The notes below the pieces were generated by a model. The model saw only the letters and a list, made by a program, of their open reading frames with translations. It was not told the origin of the DNA and ran no database searches. This document shows, piece after piece, positions 1 to 6,468 of a stretch of 6,759 nt of DNA. The stretch comes from an uncultured Sphingobacteriia bacterium (GTDB lineage: Bacteria; Bacteroidota; Bacteroidia; Chitinophagales; Chitinophagaceae), in NCBI GenBank assembly GCA_945957225.1, contig CAMFKK010000136.1:1-6759 (forward strand), written 5' to 3'. Both the position numbers and the translations under genes were made by a program. Numbering within the stretch: the first letter of the stretch is position 1; the number at the start of each line of letters is the position of its first letter.

Positions 1-29
1 GGTTTAACTTTAACTAAGAATCTAGCACC

Positions 30-638
30 ATGTTATTGCAAGTTCATCCAGTTAATCCCAATCCCAGATACCTTAAAATGATTGTGGACTGTCTACAATC
101 GGGCGGTATCATCATTTATCCTACTGATACCATTTATGGATTGGGTTGTGATATTACCCAACACAAAGCCATTGAAAGGATTGCTAAAATCAAACAGGTA
201 GACCCCTCCAAAGCACAATTAAGTTTTGTTTGTTATGACTTAAGTGACTTGAGCAAATACACCAAGAGTATTGGAACACCTTTGTACAGAATGCTGAAGA
301 ATCATTTACCAGGTGCTTATACCTTTATTCTACCCGCCAGTAAGGAAGTTCCCAAACTCTTACAGAGCAAAAAAAGCACCATTGGTTTGAGAATCCCCAA
401 TAATCAAATTGCCAGAACCATTGTTCAAGAACTAGGTCATCCCATTCTATCTGCTTCTTTACCCGGAGTCATGGTAGAAGAGTACACAGATCCTGAGTTG
501 ATCTATGAGAACTTCAAAAATCAAGTTGATATTGTAGTAGATGGAGGTATTGGAGGCATGGTTCCCTCTACCATTGTTGACTGCACCAAGGAACACTATG
601 AATTAATCAGAGAGGGTGCTGGTGTTTGGGAAGAGTAA
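30..638 (+). CDS. yciO: Sua5/YciO/YrdC-family protein, YciO subtype (putative threonylcarbamoyl-AMP synthase)
   Basis: This 202-residue protein belongs to the family that makes threonylcarbamoyl-AMP from threonine, bicarbonate and ATP for tRNA t6A37 modification. Visible family motifs are the nucleotide-binding YPTDTIYGLGCD (residues 30-41), the KIKQ region (53-56), PGAYTFIL (94-101), STIGLRIPNN (116-125), PILSAS (138-143) and PSTIVDCT (179-186). Length and pattern fit E. coli YciO (about 206 residues) far better than TsaC or the longer Sua5. The Arg of the TsaC/Sua5 KxR motif aligns with Val57, and the Asn of the SxN motif is replaced (S143-L144-P145), as in YciO. E. coli YciO is not considered an efficient stand-in for TsaC, so true t6A synthesis is uncertain. 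The ATG at 30 gives a YciO-like N-terminus. A TAACTTTA sequence at 5-12 is one base off the Bacteroidota -7 box, but the -33 region lies outside the window. The kinase gene follows after 50 bp with no visible terminator. Confidence 0.9.
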   Translation: MLLQVHPVNPNPRYLKMIVDCLQSGGIIIYPTDTIYGLGCDITQHKAIERIAKIKQVDPSKAQLSFVCYDLSDLSKYTKSIGTPLYRMLKNHLPGAYTFILPASKEVPKLLQSKKSTIGLRIPNNQIARTIVQELGHPILSASLPGVMVEEYTDPELIYENFKNQVDIVVDGGIGGMVPSTIVDCTKEHYELIREGAGVWEE

Positions 639-688
639 TGCATCTTGAATCAGCCCACAATTCCTAAATCCTATTTCAAACCAATCCT

Positions 689-3600
689 ATGTTCATCCAA
701 AGCTATTCCTTAGATTTAAGGATGCTATTTAGAGCAATATTTTTCAATTTATGCTTCTTCCTGAACTTTGGCTATCATCAGGCTCAAGCACAGACCCCTT
801 CACTTATACATTTTGAAGTGGGTTCTGGTTTGCCCAGCAATGAGGTCTATGATTTAAAAATAGATAGCAAGGGTTTTCTTTGGGTAGGTACTTCTGAAGG
901 ATTGGTAAGATATGACGGTAATAGTTTCATGTTATTGAATCATGCAAAATCAAGGGGTAATGCGGTAACAGGAATTTTAGAAGACAAAACCGGAGCCATT
1001 TGGTGTCATAATTTTAACGGTCAGATTTTTCATACCAACGCTGATTCGGTAATAAGATTTTTAGATTGGGAGCCGTATTATAAAAATCAACTCACAGAAT
1101 TTACATTTGATCAAACGGGTCGTTTGTTAGTAAACAATAACTTAAATCATATTTATCGTTTTAATCTTGAGAACAAAAAGGTTACTAAAATATTTGAAGC
1201 CAATTCCATCAAAGAAGCCATTGCTACCATGCATGATGGTTCAGTATTGTTTACTCAGGTTGATAAAGGAATTATTTCTGAGGTAGGTGAAAAAACAATC
1301 ACAATGGTTCCTTTTTTAGATGAGCATGGTCAATCCTTAAAAGACTTTAAATTATTAAATCAGTTTAGATTCTATACTTCCTTTAAGAAACAACAGACAA
1401 TTGCTTTTCAGAGAAGAAATCCTATTGATCCAAAACCCTATTTATTTTTTTATAAGGCCCATACAGTTCGTGTGCACCCTGTAACGGCTTGGTTACAACA
1501 AAAAAGGCTATTCCCACTTTCTGCCTTTGATGACGATGAAGGAAACCTTTTTATTGGTACTGAAAATGGGTTGATTTGGTTTAAACAGCAATCTGGCAAA
1601 TATGTATGGATGAACCATTTTCTTCAATCAGAAGCCATTTCAGCAATCTCCAAAGGAAAGGAAGGCGGGTACTGGGTTGCAACTTTAAAAAATGGCATCT
1701 ATCAAATTCCCAATTTACAATTATATGCTTCCAACGGTTTTGAAATGGGTTTAAAAACAGAAGGAGTTAGTCATCTGGCCATTGATAAAAAACATGGTAA
1801 TATCTATGCGGCATCTTTGGCAGGGGAATTGTTTGAATATCGCAAGCAATTTACCAAGCAAAAAAAATTTCAACAGCAGTATGAAAGAAATATTCAAGCC
1901 ATTGAGTTTGACACGGCTACCAATGAATTATACCTCTCTAAACTCACTACCGAAAAACTGAATCCTACAACTGGAAGATTTACAGAAATCAAGTTTGCTG
2001 CTTCAGCAAAAGATTATTTTTTCAGAAAAGATGGTGTCATATTTTATTCTGGGGGTTTATTAATTGCCTCTTTTCCTGAAAACAGAAAAGACCTTTTTGA
2101 TAAAGTTGTCAAAGAGTTTCAGTTGGATCCCAAGTTAATGGCTAAAGAAACTGGTGGGGGATTCTATAATTTAAATTTATACCAACAACGAAACCGCGGA
2201 TTATGGTATCAAGAAAATGAACAAAGGTTATGGGTTGGTTTTGTAGACGGATTACAATATCATCAAAATGGCAACTGGGTAAAATTAAAAGATCCTCAAA
2301 CCGGAGAACCCATCAGCGCACACCATTTTATTGCATTATTAGATGGAACTATTTGTATTGCTACCGTTGATCAAGGTCTATATTTTTTTAATAATGGACA
2401 ATTTAAAAAGCATTTAAGGGTACAAGATGGTCTAATTAATAATAAAATCAAGGGATTGTCCTTTGATCTAGAACATATCTGGATGCTGATGCCCAATGGT
2501 GCACAAGCGTATGAAATAGCAACTGGAAAATTGAAAAAAGTCATGATTGCTAGTGACCTTCCCAAACAAGAAATATTTGACCTAGAAGTTTGGAAGGATA
2601 CCGTATACTTAGCAACTTCAAAAGGAATTCTCTATTTTCCCAAATCAATTCAAACATCAAATACCGTAAGTCCTTATGTTGCAATAAGCGCCTTATTGGT
2701 TGATGGAATTCAATATCCATTAACCAATAAACTAGACCTTCCATCTGCTACCAGTAATATCACCATTACCCTTTTAGGAGCTGCATTAAAAAGCGGTGGT
2801 AATTTTCAATACCAATACCGTTTATTAGGTACAGATAGTACTTGGGTTAGTCTAAAAGCTTCTGAAAACCTGGTGCGTTTTACTTCCTTACCTGCTGGTA
2901 AATATATATTTGAATCAAGGGTGATTAATGAAGACGGAATTGTAAGCAAGACAAAAGCAGCTATTCAATTTAATATTGACGAGTATTGGTTTAAAAAATG
3001 GTGGTTTGTTGTGATTCTATTGGTAGGAATTATAGGGGCAGGTATTTACTTTTTCATGTTGCGAATTAATGTCTTAGAAAAAAAGAACCAAGAAGAAAAA
3101 GAAAAAGTGCGGGTGCTGGAGCAAATGCGTCACTCTCAATTAAGTGCTTTAAAAGCACAAATGAATCCCCATTTTATGTTTAATGCACTCAATTCTATTC
3201 AAGAAATTATCTTGATGAACAATAAGCGGGAAGCCAATATGTATTTAGGCAAATTTGCTGACCTAATGCGCATTACACTTGACCAAAGCAATAAAAACGC
3301 CATATCCTTAGAAGACGAGTTAAAATCACTCCTACTCTATCTAGAATTGGAAGCCCTAAGGTTTGAAACCCATTTTCAATATAAAATTGAAGTAGATGAC
3401 CAGATTTTTGCCCCGGATATTCTTCTTCCTGCCATGTTAATCCAACCATATGTTGAAAATGCCATCAAACATGGTTTATTGCACAAACAAGGTGAAAAGC
3501 AGTTATTGGTCCATTTTAAACTGGAAAATGAAGAAACCTTACTTTGTACCATCACTGATAATGGAATTGGGAGAAAAAGATCGGCCGAGATTAATCAATT

Positions 3601-3769
3601 AAGGGCTAGAAAACATACCAGTTTTGCCACTGGAGCTACTTTGAAGCGTTTGGAATTGCTGAATTATGGAAATGAACAAAGAATTACGGTGAATTTTGAA
3701 GATTTAAAGGACGAAAGAGGGCAGGATTCAGGCACAAAAGTGCTATTATTCATCCCAATTGTGGTCTAA
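689..3769 (+). CDS. Two-component sensor histidine kinase: periplasmic propeller, Y_Y_Y, LytS-type kinase
   Basis: This 1026-residue inner-membrane kinase has a large periplasmic sensor. A signal peptide ends near AQA (residues 32-34). Propeller-type repeats follow, for example LWVGTSEGL (64-72), LFIGTENGLIWF (287-298), YWVATLKNGIYQIP (328-341), LWVGFVDGL (514-522) and VYLATSKGILYFP (639-651). About 14 blades would fit residues 40-655, and those between about 345 and 500 are hard to recognise. A Y_Y_Y-like beta domain spans about 689-763, then one membrane helix (about 771-790) and a short coiled coil (791-820). The kinase is of the His_kinase/LytS type: phosphoacceptor His828 in QMNPHFMFNALNSIQ, N-box with Asn924 in YVENAIKH, and G1 box TDNGIG (956-961). 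There is no fused receiver or DNA-binding domain, so this is not an HTCS hybrid. The partner is surely the LytTR regulator downstream. The ligand is unknown, and no SusC/SusD genes lie in the window. A second ATG at 722 (Met12) would give a more typical signal peptide of about 23 residues and may be the real start. Confidence 0.95.
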   Translation: MFIQSYSLDLRMLFRAIFFNLCFFLNFGYHQAQAQTPSLIHFEVGSGLPSNEVYDLKIDSKGFLWVGTSEGLVRYDGNSFMLLNHAKSRGNAVTGILEDKTGAIWCHNFNGQIFHTNADSVIRFLDWEPYYKNQLTEFTFDQTGRLLVNNNLNHIYRFNLENKKVTKIFEANSIKEAIATMHDGSVLFTQVDKGIISEVGEKTITMVPFLDEHGQSLKDFKLLNQFRFYTSFKKQQTIAFQRRNPIDPKPYLFFYKAHTVRVHPVTAWLQQKRLFPLSAFDDDEGNLFIGTENGLIWFKQQSGKYVWMNHFLQSEAISAISKGKEGGYWVATLKNGIYQIPNLQLYASNGFEMGLKTEGVSHLAIDKKHGNIYAASLAGELFEYRKQFTKQKKFQQQYERNIQAIEFDTATNELYLSKLTTEKLNPTTGRFTEIKFAASAKDYFFRKDGVIFYSGGLLIASFPENRKDLFDKVVKEFQLDPKLMAKETGGGFYNLNLYQQRNRGLWYQENEQRLWVGFVDGLQYHQNGNWVKLKDPQTGEPISAHHFIALLDGTICIATVDQGLYFFNNGQFKKHLRVQDGLINNKIKGLSFDLEHIWMLMPNGAQAYEIATGKLKKVMIASDLPKQEIFDLEVWKDTVYLATSKGILYFPKSIQTSNTVSPYVAISALLVDGIQYPLTNKLDLPSATSNITITLLGAALKSGGNFQYQYRLLGTDSTWVSLKASENLVRFTSLPAGKYIFESRVINEDGIVSKTKAAIQFNIDEYWFKKWWFVVILLVGIIGAGIYFFMLRINVLEKKNQEEKEKVRVLEQMRHSQLSALKAQMNPHFMFNALNSIQEIILMNNKREANMYLGKFADLMRITLDQSNKNAISLEDELKSLLLYLELEALRFETHFQYKIEVDDQIFAPDILLPAMLIQPYVENAIKHGLLHKQGEKQLLVHFKLENEETLLCTITDNGIGRKRSAEINQLRARKHTSFATGATLKRLELLNYGNEQRITVNFEDLKDERGQDSGTKVLLFIPIVV

Positions 3770-3779
3770 ATTACGGTGC

Positions 3780-3809
3780 ACAAACTTATAACGACCTTTT
3801 ACAAACTTG
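3780..3809 (-). promoter_or_regulatory. Candidate LytTR-regulator binding site (two 9-bp direct repeats)
   Basis: ACAAACTTA at 3780-3788 and ACAAACTTG at 3801-3809 are direct repeats separated by 12 bp, 21 bp start to start. On the minus strand they read TAAGTTTGT and CAAGTTTGT. The first fits every position of the published LytTR-site pattern [TA][AC][CA]GTTN[AG][TG], and the second fits all but the first position. The usual spacing for that family is 12-13 bp. The site lies 136-165 bp upstream of a LytTR regulator gene. That this regulator binds here is an inference. The GTT-bearing strand is opposite to the genes, which is a reason for caution. Confidence 0.45.
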
Positions 3810-3823
3810 AGCTTATTTGTAAA
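3798..3823. repeat. Perfect 8-bp inverted repeat, TTTACAAA-N10-TTTGTAAA
   Basis: Arms at 3798-3805 and 3816-3823 are perfectly complementary around a 10-base spacer. The repeat starts 29 bp after the kinase stop codon and overlaps the second LytTR-like repeat. It could be a protein-binding dyad or a weak RNA hairpin. It has no following T-tract, so it does not look like an intrinsic terminator. Confidence 0.5.
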
Positions 3824-3883
3824 CAGGCTACTCCCTACTTTCACGTCAGTATCAATAAACGTGGGGGAATTGAAATCCTAAAT

Positions 3884-3911
3884 CCTCTGAGCAATCGGAG
3901 GCTTTATTTTT
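3884..3911 (+). terminator. Terminator-like hairpin between kinase and regulator genes
   Basis: The arms CCTCTGA (3884-3890) and TCGGAGG (3895-3901) form a 7-bp stem with one T-G wobble, closed by a GCAA (GNRA) tetraloop. After one T/C mismatch the pairing continues for 4 bp (3879-3882 with 3903-3906). The T-rich run CTTTATTTTT follows at 3902-3911. This is the form of a rho-independent terminator for the kinase transcript. Because the regulator starts only 33 bp later, it could instead act as an attenuator that lowers read-through into the regulator gene. Confidence 0.5.
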
Positions 3912-3944
3912 AGAAAGGCTATAAGAAACCATATTTTTAGGATA

Positions 3945-4700
3945 ATGTTGAAAGCAATAATTGTTGACGATGAGGCCAAGGCTAGAAGAATCTTGGAAAG
4001 TTTCTTGGTAGACTATTGCCCTCAGGTTCAAATTATGGCCCTGACAGAAGACATTCCCACTGCCGTTAAAGCCATCCAAAAATTCAAACCAGATATTGTA
4101 TTCCTAGACATTGAAATGCCTGGCTATAATGGATTTCAATTATTAGAATTCTTTGAAGAAATTGATTTTGAAATCATTTTTACCACGGCCTATAGTGAGT
4201 TTGCACTAAAAGCATTTCAGGTTAGTGCTATAGATTATCTCCTAAAACCCATTCAGATTGACCAATTAACAGCTGCAGTACAAAAAGTAGAAAAAATTCA
4301 TGGAAATTCTTTGATCCGTCAACGTTTGCAAACCTTACAAAGCAATCTTGAGGAATATATTATCAAAAAAGTGGTAGTCCCATTGAGCGAGGGCAGCTTA
4401 TTTGTAGAATTAAAAGATATCCTCTATCTAAAAGCCGATGGAAGTTATTGCAATATTTTTTTCAAAGACGGGTCTAAAGTAGTAGTCAGTAAAACCGTTA
4501 AGGACTATGAAGAACAACTAACCCCAGAAGAAGGCTTCTTTAGAATTCATAGATCCTACCTGATTAATAGTAGTTATGTAACCAATTTTGCCTCTGACTA
4601 TTTTGATGTTACACTGGTGAATGAGATTACACTCAATGTATCGCGTGACCGCAGGGTGGAATTCATGCAATACATGAAAAATAGACCATTGGCTATTTAG
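3945..4700 (+). CDS. LytTR-family response regulator
   Basis: This 251-residue protein is a cytoplasmic transcription regulator with a receiver domain (about 1-118) and a LytTR DNA-binding domain (about 141-245). The receiver has the acidic pair Asp8-Asp9 in IIVDDE, phosphoacceptor Asp55 in FLDIEMPGYNG, the switch Thr in FTTAY (79-83) and Lys101 in YLLKPIQ. The LytTR part shows VPLSEGSLFVELKDILYLKADGSYC-type architecture from 145, with YLKADGSYCNIFF (161-173), FFRIHRSYLIN (198-208) and the C-terminal LNVSRDRR (230-237). Length and order are typical of LytR/AgrA-type regulators in Bacteroidota. It is the expected partner of the upstream LytS-type kinase, but a 175-bp gap with a terminator-like hairpin separates them, so the two may not be equally expressed. 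The ATG at 3945 starts directly at the receiver beta-1 strand; no Shine-Dalgarno sequence is seen. It meets the rnhB gene tail to tail with no intergenic base. Confidence 0.96.
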   Translation: MLKAIIVDDEAKARRILESFLVDYCPQVQIMALTEDIPTAVKAIQKFKPDIVFLDIEMPGYNGFQLLEFFEEIDFEIIFTTAYSEFALKAFQVSAIDYLLKPIQIDQLTAAVQKVEKIHGNSLIRQRLQTLQSNLEEYIIKKVVVPLSEGSLFVELKDILYLKADGSYCNIFFKDGSKVVVSKTVKDYEEQLTPEEGFFRIHRSYLINSSYVTNFASDYFDVTLVNEITLNVSRDRRVEFMQYMKNRPLAI

Positions 4701-5297
4701 TTAGGACATCTCCTTTGCTGCAGGTAAAATACGGTAACTCTTTCTATGGTGTTCACAAAGGCCATGAACCAGAATAGCATCTCTATGGTCTTTTGTTCCG
4801 TACCCTTTGTTCTTACACCATTGATACATGGGGTAGGAAGCGTGTAAATTTTCCATATAGCTATCGCGATGTGTTTTGGCTAGAATACTGGCAGCGGCAA
4901 TACTGGTAAATTTACCATCGCCCTTGACAATACAATGGTGGGGAATGCCAAAATAGGGGCTAAACCTATTTCCATCAATTAATAATAAACCCGGTTTTTG
5001 AGCTAAAGCTTCAATGGCTTTGTGCATGGCTAAAAAAGAAGCTTTTAAAATATTGATTCGGTCAATTTCTTCCGCTTCAACCCTTGCTACTGCCCAAGCC
5101 AAGGCATTTGCTTCAATAATGGGTCTTAAAATATTCCTATTTTTTTCTGTTACTTGTTTGCTATCATTTAACAAAGGATGATGAAAGTTTTTAGGCAAGA
5201 TCACAGCAGCTGCAAAAACAGGTCCGGCATAACATCCCCTTCCAGCTTCATCGCAACCTGCTTCCAGCAATTTTTTCTGAAAATGTGTAGCTAACAT
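4701..5297 (-). CDS. rnhB: Ribonuclease HII
   Basis: This 198-residue cytoplasmic enzyme cuts the RNA strand of RNA-DNA hybrids and nicks 5' of single ribonucleotides in DNA, feeding ribonucleotide excision repair. The active-site pattern is complete: Asp16-Glu17 in CDEAGRGCYAGP, Asp108 in LLIDGN, and Asp127 in VKGDGKF, giving the DEDD set. The GRG ribonucleotide-recognition motif is at 19-21, LNDSK at 43-47, SIAAASILAKTHRD at 132-145, and NKGYGT with the recognition Tyr166 at 163-168. The C-terminal HHRKSYRI (183-190) corresponds to the usual HRxSF-like ending. Full length for the family, with no damage seen. The gene is divergent from ctaA across 100 bp and convergent with the response regulator, with directly adjacent stop codons. 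No promoter was recognised on the minus strand upstream. Confidence 0.97.
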   Translation of the reverse strand: MLATHFQKKLLEAGCDEAGRGCYAGPVFAAAVILPKNFHHPLLNDSKQVTEKNRNILRPIIEANALAWAVARVEAEEIDRINILKASFLAMHKAIEALAQKPGLLLIDGNRFSPYFGIPHHCIVKGDGKFTSIAAASILAKTHRDSYMENLHASYPMYQWCKNKGYGTKDHRDAILVHGLCEHHRKSYRILPAAKEMS

Positions 5298-5370
5298 GGT
5301 TTAAAATTCCCAAATAGCAAGCAGACCATCAAATTCAATTAACAAAAAGGCAAACCCACTGTTATATTCC

Positions 5371-5378
5371 TAGCTTTG
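5371..5378 (+). promoter_or_regulatory. Candidate -7 promoter element for ctaA (TAGCTTTG)
   Basis: TAGCTTTG is a perfect match to the TANNTTTG -7 element used by the Bacteroidota primary sigma factor. It lies 19 bp before the ctaA start codon and would place transcription initiation near 5384-5386, giving a short leader. No clear TTG or TTTG -33 element is seen at the usual distance, so the call rests on the -7 box and its position alone. Confidence 0.45.
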
Positions 5379-5397
5379 CAATAGCTATTTATTTTTT

Positions 5398-6459
5398 ATG
5401 GAATCAGTTAATAGATCAAATAAATTGGTGGCCACTTGGCTCTTGATAGGAGTAGGAATGACCATTGTTCAGATAGCCCTTGGGGGAATTACTAGGCTAA
5501 CAGGTAGTGGTTTGTCCATTACCCAATGGGATGTGGTAACGGGTTCTTTACCCCCATTAAATGAAAGCCAATGGATGGCAGAATTTGATAAATATCGGCA
5601 GACCCCCCAGTTCCAGTTACTTAATTTTGATTTTACCCTTAAGGATTTCAAGTTTATTTTTTTCTGGGAATGGTTTCATCGTTTATGGGCCAGAACCATT
5701 GGGCTGGTTTTTGCTTTTGGCTTTATTTGGTTTTTGCTCAAAAAGCATTTTCAAAAAGAGATGATCAAACCCTTGATCTATTTGTTTTTATTAGGGGCAT
5801 TGCAAGGAGCCATTGGTTGGATCATGGTAGCCAGTGGATTAACAGGAGACGCGGTATATGTAAAACCAACTAGATTGGCTTTGCACTTTCTTTTTGCCAT
5901 TGGTTTACTCTGTTATACTTATTGGTTTGCCCTTTCTTTATTGATCAAACCCACTGAAATCAGTTATCAGAACAAGTCTAGAAAATGGAACTTGGTTTTA
6001 ATATTATTGGTGATACTTCAACTTGGATATGGCGCTTTAATGGCAGGACATAAAGCAGCCAATATTGCGGCCACTTGGCCAACCATTAATGGACAATGGG
6101 TTCCAACTAATTTGATTACTGATGGGTTCTTTCTCAATGCTATTGACAATAAAATCTTTATTCATTTTGTACACCGTGGTTTGGCATATCTCATTTTGTT
6201 ATTGTTGATTATTTGGACCTTTGAATTATTTAAAACTAGTGGTTCCAAAACCTATCATATAGTGAGACCCATTCCTTCTGTCTTAGTGGTATTGCAAGTG
6301 GCATTGGGAATTTTAACGGTATTGTCTAGTTCCGGTATTATCTCAGGTCAATGGGGTTTATTTGAATGGATGGCAGAATTGCATCAATTGGTTGGAATGA
6401 TGTTGCTGTTGTCTTTGGTGACAACTTGGTTCTTGATAAGGGCTAGGAAAACTATTTAA
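5398..6459 (+). CDS. ctaA: Heme A synthase (COX15/CtaA family)
   Basis: This 353-residue multi-pass membrane protein oxidises the C8 methyl of heme O to make heme A for aa3-type cytochrome oxidases. The N-terminal signature GGITRLTGSGLSITQWDVVTG (29-49) is diagnostic of the family. The heme-ligand histidines are all present: His94 in EWFHRLWAR, His163 in TRLALHF, His259 in FVHRGLAY and His329 in ELHQLVG. Around eight hydrophobic helices are visible, including about 11-30, 101-115, 126-146, 161-183, 198-216, 261-276, 290-310 and 331-347. The long first periplasmic loop (about 45-85, with PPLNESQW) and the absence of the cysteine pair found in Bacillus CtaA place it with the mitochondrial/alphaproteobacterial COX15 type. 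The heme O synthase gene (ctaB) is not in this window. The ATG at 5398 suits the family N-terminus and follows a T-rich leader. A membrane-protein gene starts 9 bp downstream, suggesting co-transcription. Confidence 0.97.
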   Translation: MESVNRSNKLVATWLLIGVGMTIVQIALGGITRLTGSGLSITQWDVVTGSLPPLNESQWMAEFDKYRQTPQFQLLNFDFTLKDFKFIFFWEWFHRLWARTIGLVFAFGFIWFLLKKHFQKEMIKPLIYLFLLGALQGAIGWIMVASGLTGDAVYVKPTRLALHFLFAIGLLCYTYWFALSLLIKPTEISYQNKSRKWNLVLILLVILQLGYGALMAGHKAANIAATWPTINGQWVPTNLITDGFFLNAIDNKIFIHFVHRGLAYLILLLLIIWTFELFKTSGSKTYHIVRPIPSVLVVLQVALGILTVLSSSGIISGQWGLFEWMAELHQLVGMMLLLSLVTTWFLIRARKTI

Positions 6460-6468
6460 ATTGCTTTC

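Noticed and set aside
663..672. CCTAAATCCT shared between the kinase leader (663-672) and the regulator upstream region (3877-3886)
   Set aside because: The two copies sit at different distances from their start codons, and the second is part of the terminator-like hairpin region; chance similarity is likely.
1860..1867. Run of eight A bases in the kinase gene as a possible frameshift or slippage site
   Set aside because: The reading frame continues intact for hundreds of codons with domain motifs on both sides, and such runs are ordinary in an AT-rich genome.
2371..2744. Two 64-codon minus-strand open frames inside the kinase gene
   Set aside because: They lie wholly within a well-supported coding region, overlap each other, and show no family resemblance; they are shadow frames.
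3838..3867. Possible hairpin CTTTCACGT / ACGTGGGGG in the kinase-regulator gap
   Set aside because: Only the inner CACGT/ACGTG pairing is strong; the rest depends on three consecutive G-U wobbles with a 12-base loop, so it is not convincing without covariation data.
3852..4079. A 75-codon minus-strand open frame across the kinase-regulator gap
   Set aside because: It covers the terminator-like hairpin and the start of the clear receiver-domain coding sequence, and its translation shows no recognisable pattern.
5327..5334. Possible minus-strand -7 promoter box for rnhB (TGAATTTG on the minus strand)
   Set aside because: The first two bases should be TA, and no TTTG lies at the normal distance upstream, so the match is too weak to list as a promoter.
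5469..5873. Open frames of 60-67 codons overlapping the heme A synthase gene on both strands
   Set aside because: All fall inside the intact ctaA frame, which carries every family motif, so they are shadows.
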